A program made the position numbers and the translations under genes. The notes beneath the pieces were generated by a model. That model ran no database searches. It saw only the letters and a list, made by a program, of their open reading frames with translations, and was not told where the DNA came from. A DNA stretch of 64,000 bases. Source: Nageia nagi. Lineage: Eukaryota > Pinophyta. This document shows, in pieces, positions 58,326-64,000 of the stretch; position 1 is the first letter of the stretch, and every line of letters starts with the position of its first letter. The stretch spans positions 48,546,001-48,610,000 of the forward strand of contig JBITNC010000001.1 in assembly GCA_050084985.1 (NCBI GenBank), given 5' to 3'.

Positions 58326-59270
58326 GAATTAAAACTTCACTCCCCCTTGAGGGAAATTTCACCAACCTATTAGCATCCTTAAGCTTACAAAACTAAGCTT
58401 TTAGGAGGGGCTTAGTGAACAAATCAATAGAGCTTAAGGTGGATGGATAACACTTCAGGTGTATGATGCCATCAAGAACCTTCTCCCTGATAAAATGGGC
58501 ATGGATTTTCACATGTTTTGTTCTATGATGGAATACAAGATTCTTAGCCAAAGAAATAGATGACTAATTATCTAAAGAAATCAAAGATGATCACCTTACT
58601 CATATCCAATTTCTTTCAAAAGATGCCTTAGCCAAATAGCTTACTGGATTGCAATAGACATGACATAGTATTTAGCTTCTATGGTGGAAAGAGAAATAAT
58701 AAGCTACTTCTTGGAAGCCCAAGAGATAGCACCTAAATGAATGCTAAACACATATGTAGAGGTTGACTTCCTATCATCTCTATCTCCCCCATAGTTAGAA
58801 TCTGAGAATCTAGAGAGAACAAACAAGGGCAACTTGGAATAGTTGAGAGCAAGATCCTTAGTCTTTGCAACATACCTCAAGATTTGCTTAACAACATTGA
58901 GGTGCTTAACATATGGTTTTTGCATGAATCATGTCATCAAATTTACTACAAAGGTAATATATGGCCTAGATATAGTCAAATATAAAATACTACCAATTAA
59001 TTACCTATAAGTTGTAGCATCAGCTAACTGAGAGTTGGAGCTTAGAGAAACAGTGATTCTAGAAGAGACTAAGATTGTAGCATATCTACACTCCTCGATT
59101 CCAAACTTTTGCAAGATATTTGATATATAATTAGATTGACTAAAATAAGTACAATTATTAATATTGATACACTTGCATTCTAAGATAGTAGTGCAAGAGA
59201 CCAAGATTAATTATTTCAAATGTTGCCTTAAGTTTGGATATGCACTCTTGAATGATTTCAACATTGTTCC
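58326..59270 (-). pseudogene. pol: M2 RNase H and RT relic
   Basis: From the terminal block ctcaagggggagtgaag near 58350, the minus strand reads through RNase H. It includes SDSNYGGDRDDRKSTSTYVFS at 58790-58740 and LGAISWASKK. RT then follows (VKHLNVVKQILRYVAKTKDL; SNYISNILQKFGIEECRYA) up to NVEIIQECISKLKATFE near 59250. Several stops and frameshifts, for example near 59160. The frame resumes at 63897 after X. Confidence 0.87.
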
Positions 59271-60680
59271 TATTGATTAGGATTGTGTAATATATGCGCT
59301 GTGAACAATCTTAACCAAAGTAAATCAAGAACAGACTATAGTGACAGTCTGATCTCTGGAGAAGGCCGGTTCCTTATCTATTGGGCGTAGAAAAAGTAAC
59401 AGGAAAGGAAATAAAAAGGAGTAGAGTGTGAGGAATTTAAGCAAAAAGGCTTAGGGTAACAAGAGAGAAAGCAAAGGTGGATCACTAGTTCAGTGCGGGC
59501 TTTCACAGTGTGTGAAACCTTGGTCTGAATCTAGTGTAGCAGCTACAGTACAAGCTCTCACTCTCTAATAGTTTCCCAGCTTTACTCTACCATGTAGCAG
59601 ACATAGTTATACTAGCAACTCGTAATTATCATTCAGGAAATAAGCCAAGCTGCCATGATGTAACCAAATTAAGAATGACAATTATGAGTGCTAGACAAGA
59701 AAGGTCAAGATGGTATCATATTACTGATAAAAACTATAGGTCTTCAAGAACAAATGTAAAGAGCAATACTAGGGCTTCCGACCCCTTTTCCACTTTATTT
59801 TCATATACTTATACTGCAGTAACAACAGTTACAAGAATTGCAGAATAGAAACATTTACAAAAATGGCTTCAAGATTCTAGCCTTCTTTTAACTGATACTA
59901 CCTACATACACCACTTGGTAGAATATTACAAAAATGGGGTAGATTGCAGATGATACTATGATCTGACCTCTTACTGGCATCGTCTTTACTACGATGTTCT
60001 ATTTACTAGCTTTGGCTATTCGATCCCCCTTTACTGACCTCATCTCTACATTCCAGAATGCTCTACTCACCGGCTCTAGCTATTCGATCACTCCTCGCTG
60101 ACCTCATCACTTCTGGGACCCAATTTCATTCAAAAATGTGAACATCGTTCTCCCCGTGACATCATCTCTTACCTCCAGAATGTTTTACTCACTGGCTCCA
60201 GCTATTTGATCGCTCCTTGCTGACCTCATCACTTTTGGGCTCCGGTTTTGGGTTAAGGCCTGAAATTGCTGACATCATCTCTTTCAGAATGCTTTATTTA
60301 CTGACCCCAGCTTCTCAATTCCCCTTACTGACCTCATCATCTCTGGAACTTGATCTTTACAACAACATGACTATCTTATCCTCTGCAATGTCATCATTTT
60401 ATTTCAGAATGCTTTACTTCTGGAACATTTAATTTACAGGCTCCAGCTTCTTCGATTATCTCTTACTGACCTCACCTCCTCTGCAACCCAGGCTTTTCCA
60501 TAACTGAGCTTCATCCTTTCTTCTGTGACATCATCATTTCATTTCGAAATGCTTTATCTACTAAATCCAGCCTATTTTGTTTGCTCCCAAAAAAACTCCC
60601 AGGGATCTTAAAATGAACTCATGATTGCAAGTAAGGTACATCAGGGCTTTAATAAAGAATTTATTATGTATGAATATACA
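59271..60680 (-). repeat. X 3' LTR
   Basis: Plus strand TATTGATTAGG...AATATACA. The first G is mutated to A; the partner has TGTTGATTAGG. It includes the TGAC-TCA repeat array at about 59955-60600. Confidence 0.93.
59955..60600. repeat. Repeat array inside the X LTR
   Basis: Alternating units of about 50-70 bp beginning ctgacctcatc or tgacatcatc. The second type also contains cagaatgctttactcactgg-like sequence. TGAC(C/A)TCA words lie at 60035, 60157, 60270 and 60526, among others. The same array is in the other LTR at about 63170-63816. Such arrays in an LTR are typical of repeated transcription-factor sites; function not shown. Confidence 0.8.
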
Positions 60681-60910
60681 TTATGGCGACCTCTGGGGGA
60701 AAATTTCACCTTTATCAAAGAGGAATTTAGAACCCAGTCTGAAAAAATAATACCAAAAATAATACCAACACATTTCACTACTACACAGGGTCCGGACCAC
60801 ATGGATTCAAATTTTTTGTGTTTCTTCGGTTTAGCTCTGTCCTCGTCCCATTTCAATACTAAATCTCCTTCTCTGAAAGTATTCAGAGTTGATTTTTGAT
60901 CATCAAACCA
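60641..60910 (-). pseudogene. pol: X integrase C-terminal remnant
   Basis: Minus strand: a block ending STLNTFREGDLVLKWDEDRA, then KPKKHKKFESMWSGPCVVVK. This is the end of a plant Ty3/gypsy integrase, whose barrel typically reads GDLVL.WD..R.KPG.H.KFD..W.GP. The remaining sequence up to the LTR is frameshifted. The upstream part of integrase and all of RT and RNase H are missing, joined to gag sequence around 60910-60930. Confidence 0.85.
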
Positions 60911-61507
60911 CCTTTTACTATTTCATTTCTTCTCCGGAGGTCTTGATATGATTGATTTTGGAGCTCTTTTGGGATTCAACTTTTCTTTCCGGAATACCGG
61001 AGACTAGGGGTTTTTCCTTGATCTTGTTTCCATAGCAAAACCTTCTATACTTGCTGGTGCAAAATTCATCAGGTTCACATCTCAGCTTATGTCATCAGCT
61101 ACATCAGGTAGAGGAATGCCCCCACTTCTTGATAAATATTCTTGGTATTGATAAACAGGACATGTGGTTTGTTCATGAGCGTTATTGCAGGCCAAACACC
61201 AACCAGTGGCTGACCCTGAAGAGGAATCTTGGCTTACATCCTCATTCAACACATTCTGAGCCTATTCTACAGCAGGATAAGGATATCTTCTTGCATTACT
61301 TTGTCTGCATAGAATGGTAATCTGGTTTGCCATATTTCTACACAAGTTTCAGAGTTCCTAAATCTCTGTCGATGAGGCTACCCCTTGATTCATATTAGGC
61401 TGATGAGGGGCTAGTAAGGCCAAGGGAGCTCTAGGGACTGGCAAGGTTGATGGCCACTGTTGGACAGGGGTGGGGATACTAGCCAGTGGTGGAGCCAAAC
61501 TAATTGC
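60911..61507 (-). pseudogene. gag: X gag C-terminal region with zinc knuckle
   Basis: In frame with the gag ORF after its stop near 61508. The minus strand reads a Pro-rich linker (APPLASIPTPVQQWPSTLPV) and then CLACNNAHEQTTCPVYQ, a variant knuckle C-x2-C-x3-H-x4-C, at about 61200-61150. After that comes SRSGGIPLPDVADD. Several stops (for example at 61508 and near 61370) interrupt it. The read-through continuity with gag suggests the original protein included this region. Confidence 0.75.
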
Positions 61508-62338
61508 TTAAGGTCTCAAAATTTGCTGCTGGGCGATTATTGGAAAATAAGGCATTGGCATGCGACTTGGCAATTTCCCAACTGTAATAAGACAGGATTC
61601 AACATATACTGCTTGTCTATAGACCTCCAAGAAAGTATTTACTCCAGAATTTTGGATTTGCAGAGAGAGATCTGGAGGAAAGGCTCTCAGGTAATACATT
61701 AAGGCTTGAAATTGCTGAGGCCTGACTGGCATGGGGACTCTCACCCAATTTTTTTGGAATCTAATATTGAAATCAGGGATATTTTCTTGCTCATATCTTT
61801 TGATTGAAGTGAACTGTGTTAACAAGGAAAAGGGATCTCCTAATTCATTAAATTCCAAGATAAAGGGCTCTGCCAGCTGAGCCCAAGTGTTTATAGATCC
61901 ATTAGGAAGGCCCCTGTACCAATCTAGGACATTTCCTTTGAAATACTGAGCCAGCAATCTCACCATGACATCTTCATGTTGGATATTATGAATCTTAGCT
62001 AGGCCAGCTACATCAACACAATGTTCATAAGCTATTTTTTCTGTAGTTGCATCAAACTCCAGAAGGGTTTTGAAAACATTTGCTAGGATGTCATGCAACA
62101 CCGCCAAGGCTATTGGTACCCCATTGTCCCATTCTGGATAAATATTCTGAGCTGGATTAGCCATTTTAGGAGAGGTATTTATAGTGTGAAGATTGGATGA
62201 TTCTGGCTTGGTAAAGGATTTTAGGGAGCTAATACTATTCAGAGACTTGGACTTGATTAGGGTCTTTCTCTTAGGAGTATCTAACATTCTAAAATCTGAT
62301 GCTTCTTTTGCTGCTCTAGTTATAGATCTTGTCCACAT
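61508..62338 (-). CDS. gag: X gag, open frame of 276 codons
   Basis: Starts with ATG at 62338 (MWTRSITRAAKEASDF), 148 bp inside the LTR. The basic N-terminal linker is followed by the retrotransposon gag core: YEHCVDVAGLAKIHNIQHED, LAQYFKGNVLDWYRGLPNGS, W.QL...F...F, and RYEQENIPDFNIRFQKNW. This is the plant Ty3/gypsy capsid domain, which assembles virus-like particles. The frame is uninterrupted until a stop at 61508. Beyond the stop, linker and knuckle are still readable. It is the only long retrotransposon gene in the window still open, consistent with the element's youth. Confidence 0.88.
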   Translation of the reverse strand: MWTRSITRAAKEASDFRMLDTPKRKTLIKSKSLNSISSLKSFTKPESSNLHTINTSPKMANPAQNIYPEWDNGVPIALAVLHDILANVFKTLLEFDATTEKIAYEHCVDVAGLAKIHNIQHEDVMVRLLAQYFKGNVLDWYRGLPNGSINTWAQLAEPFILEFNELGDPFSLLTQFTSIKRYEQENIPDFNIRFQKNWVRVPMPVRPQQFQALMYYLRAFPPDLSLQIQNSGVNTFLEVYRQAVYVESCLITVGKLPSRMPMPYFPIIAQQQILRP

Positions 62339-62457
62339 AAACTCTAGGTTGCAAAAGAAAATACAAGGTTCAAAAGCACATATGATATTTATAAATAATC
62401 TACTTTAATACATACCATAGATAGTGCTTCAATAGAGTCGCCAATAAGTTTCTTCTT

Positions 62458-62475
62458 GTCCCACCGGGCATGCCA
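62458..62475 (-). other. X primer-binding-site candidate
   Basis: Minus-strand TGGCATGCCCGGTGGGAC, 11 nt from the 5' LTR. It begins TGG as primer sites complementary to a CCA-ended tRNA do. I cannot assign the tRNA. Confidence 0.55.
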
Positions 62476-62486
62476 AAAAGAAATAC

Positions 62487-63896
62487 TGTTGATTAGGATT
62501 ATGTAATATATGCGCTGTGAGCAATCTTAACCAAAGTAAATCAAGAATAGACTATAGTGACAGTCTGATATCTGGAGAAGGCCAGTTCCTTATCTATTGG
62601 GCATAGAAAAAGTAACAGGAAAGGAAATAAAAAGGAGTAGAGTGCGAGGAATTTAAGCAAAAAGGCTTAGGGTAACAAGAGAGAAAGCAAAGGTGGATCA
62701 CTAGTTCAGCGCGGGCTTTCACAGTGTGTGAAACCTTGGTCTGATTCTAGTGTAGCAGCTACAGTACAAGCTCTCACTCTCTAATAGTTTCCCAGCTTTA
62801 CTCTACCATGTAGCAGACACAGTTATACTAACAACTCGTAATTATCATTCAGGAAACAAGCCAAGCTGCCATGATGTAACCAAATTAAGAATGACAATTA
62901 CGAGTGCTAGACAAGAAAGGTCAAGATGGTATCATATTACTGATAAAAACTATAGGTCTTTGAGAACAAATGTAAAGAGCAATACTAGGGCTTCCGACCC
63001 CTTTTCCACTTTATTTTCATATACTTATACTGCAGTAACAACAGTTACAAGAATTGTAGAATAGAAACGTTTACAAAAATGGCTTCAAGATTCTAGCCTT
63101 CTTTTAACTGATACTACCTACATACGCCACTTGGTAGAATATTACAAAAATAGGGTAGATTGCAGATGATACTATGATCTGACCTCTTACTGGCATCGTC
63201 TTTACTACGATGTTCTATTTACTAGCTCTGGCTATTCGATCCCCCTTTACTGACCTCATCTCTACATTCCAGAATGCTCTACTCACCAGCTCTAGCTATT
63301 CGATCACTCCTCACTGACCTCATCACTTCTGGGACCCAATTTCATTCAAAAATGTGAACATCGTTCTCCCTGTGATGTCATCTCTTACCTCTAGAATGTT
63401 TTACTCACTGGCTCTGACTATTTGATCGCTCCTTGCTGACCTCATCACTTTCGAGCTCCGATTTTAGGTTAAGGCCTAAAATCGCTGACATCATCTCTTC
63501 CAGAATGCTTTATTTACTCACCCCAGCTTCTCAATTCCCCTTGCTGACCTCATCATCTCCAGAACCCAGTCTTTACAACAACATGACTGTCTTATCCTCT
63601 ACGATGTCATCATTTTATTCCAGAATGCTTTACTTCCAGAACACTTAATTTATGGGCTCCGGCTTCTTCGATTATCTCTTGCTGACCTCACCTCCTCCGG
63701 AACCCGGGCTTTTCCACAACTAAGCTTCATCCTTTCTTCTGTGATGTCATCATTTCATTCCAAAATGCTTTATCTACTGACTCTAGCCTATTTTGTTTGC
63801 TCCCAAAAAAACTCCTGGGGATCTTAAAATGAACTCATGATTGCAAGTAAGGTACATCGAGGCTTTAATAAAGAATTTATTATGTATGAATATACA
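62487..63896 (-). repeat. X 5' LTR
   Basis: Plus strand TGTTGATTAGG...AATATACA, 1410 bp, base-for-base alignable with 59271-60680. On the minus strand a TATA-like TATAAGTATATG lies near 63035-63020, downstream of the repeat array. This fits U3 being the array side. Confidence 0.93.
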
Positions 63897-64000
63897 GTTC
63901 CCAGTAATCAAAAGATCATCCACAAAAAGGAGAATCAAAACCACATCTTTTCTTTGATTGAGTACATATAGATCAAAGTCAAAAAAACACTTAAAGAAAC
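63897..64000 (-). pseudogene. pol: M2 RT relic, continuation
   Basis: Minus strand reads FDLYVLNQRKDVVLILLF-VDDLLITGN. The RT active site is FVDD at 63915-63926 (YVDD in relatives), and X begins three codons after ITG. It runs off the window edge. Confidence 0.87.

Larger units (their letters stand above)
59271..63896 (-). mobile_element. X: young non-autonomous Ty3/gypsy element
   Basis: Two LTRs of exactly 1410 bp (59271-60680 and 62487-63896), differing by a few bases per hundred, flank 1806 bp. The target duplication gttcc (59266-59270, 63897-63901) is perfect. The orientation is minus, because gag and the integrase tail are both on that strand. Protease, RT, RNase H and the integrase core are deleted, so movement would need enzymes supplied by a related element. 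It is clearly younger than the copia copies around it. Confidence 0.93.
57152..64000 (-). mobile_element. M2: minus-strand Ty1/copia element, runs off the window, interrupted by X
   Basis: It consists of the 3' LTR (57152-57645), 3' UTR, RNase H and part of RT on the minus strand. The X insertion at 59271-63896 interrupts it, and more RT follows to the window edge. The remainder, including integrase, gag, leader and 5' LTR, should lie to the right. Confidence 0.88.

Noticed and set aside
60217-60432. 71-codon frame, repeated at 63433-63648
   Set aside because: It lies within the LTR repeat array and is conserved only because the LTRs are duplicates.
60683-60700. Plus-strand primer-site-like TGGCGACCTCTGGGG after the left X LTR, suggesting X is plus-oriented
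   Set aside because: Gag and the integrase tail are both on the minus strand, and gag lies next to the right LTR. The minus orientation also has a primer-site candidate at 62475.
60621-61702. Several plus-strand open frames of 80-92 codons inside X
   Set aside because: They lie opposite gag and the integrase tail and show no domain of their own.

Overview
The window is nuclear DNA from a seed plant, almost certainly one with a large, repeat-rich genome. It is AT-rich and almost entirely made of decayed LTR retrotransposons nested inside one another. Ty1/copia copies of one extended family dominate: LTRs of about 500 bp, an initiator-Met-tRNA primer site TGGTATCAGAGC, a long leader, and gag-pol ordered gag, protease, integrase, RT, RNase H. 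I see no intact host gene, no rRNA or tRNA gene, no CRISPR array and nothing bacterial. The species cannot be named from the sequence.

Regions 1-1104 and 37902-38470 are two halves of one old minus-strand DUF4283-type relic. Copia element B1 (1105-37901, + strand, TSD tgtac/tgtaa) split it. B1 has lost its own 5' coding half. Its 3' LTR (3515-3668 and 37574-37901) is split by the minus-strand copia element M1 (3669-37573, TSD ATATA). M1 in turn contains four plus-strand relatives. E1 (3824-10105, TSD gatct/aatct) lies in M1's 3' LTR. E3 (11202-19541) lies at the end of M1's pol. E4 (24090-26046) and E5 (26524-35298, TSD ATATA) lie in M1's leader. Every gag-pol copy is broken by stops and frameshifts.

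From 38.5 to 43.4 kb there is a second, plus-strand DUF4283 relic (from about 39600), interrupted by copia family C (LTR 42489-43001). The DUF4283 tail and the start of the C LTR were then copied in tandem (40258-42488). The C gag relic is split by copia element E7 (43437-51617, TSD ATATA) and resumes at 51618. A minus-strand Ty3/gypsy integrase relic (52630-53835) follows. Then come about 3.3 kb of unassigned AT-rich DNA with short tandem repeats.

From 57152 to the window end is a further minus-strand copia element, M2. It is interrupted near its RT active site by X (59271-63896, TSD gttcc), a young non-autonomous Ty3/gypsy element. X has two 1410-bp LTRs, an open gag frame and only the last part of integrase. 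Its LTRs carry a repeat array whose ancestral motif can be inferred as the bZIP palindrome TGACGTCA.

The most interesting unexplained features belong to the copia family itself. One is a U3 hairpin present in LTRs of different sequence. Another is a leader segment open on both strands in several copies. A third is a GC-richer leader cassette that differs in every copy. ATATA also recurs as the target duplication of three independent insertions. I see no new enzymatic system.
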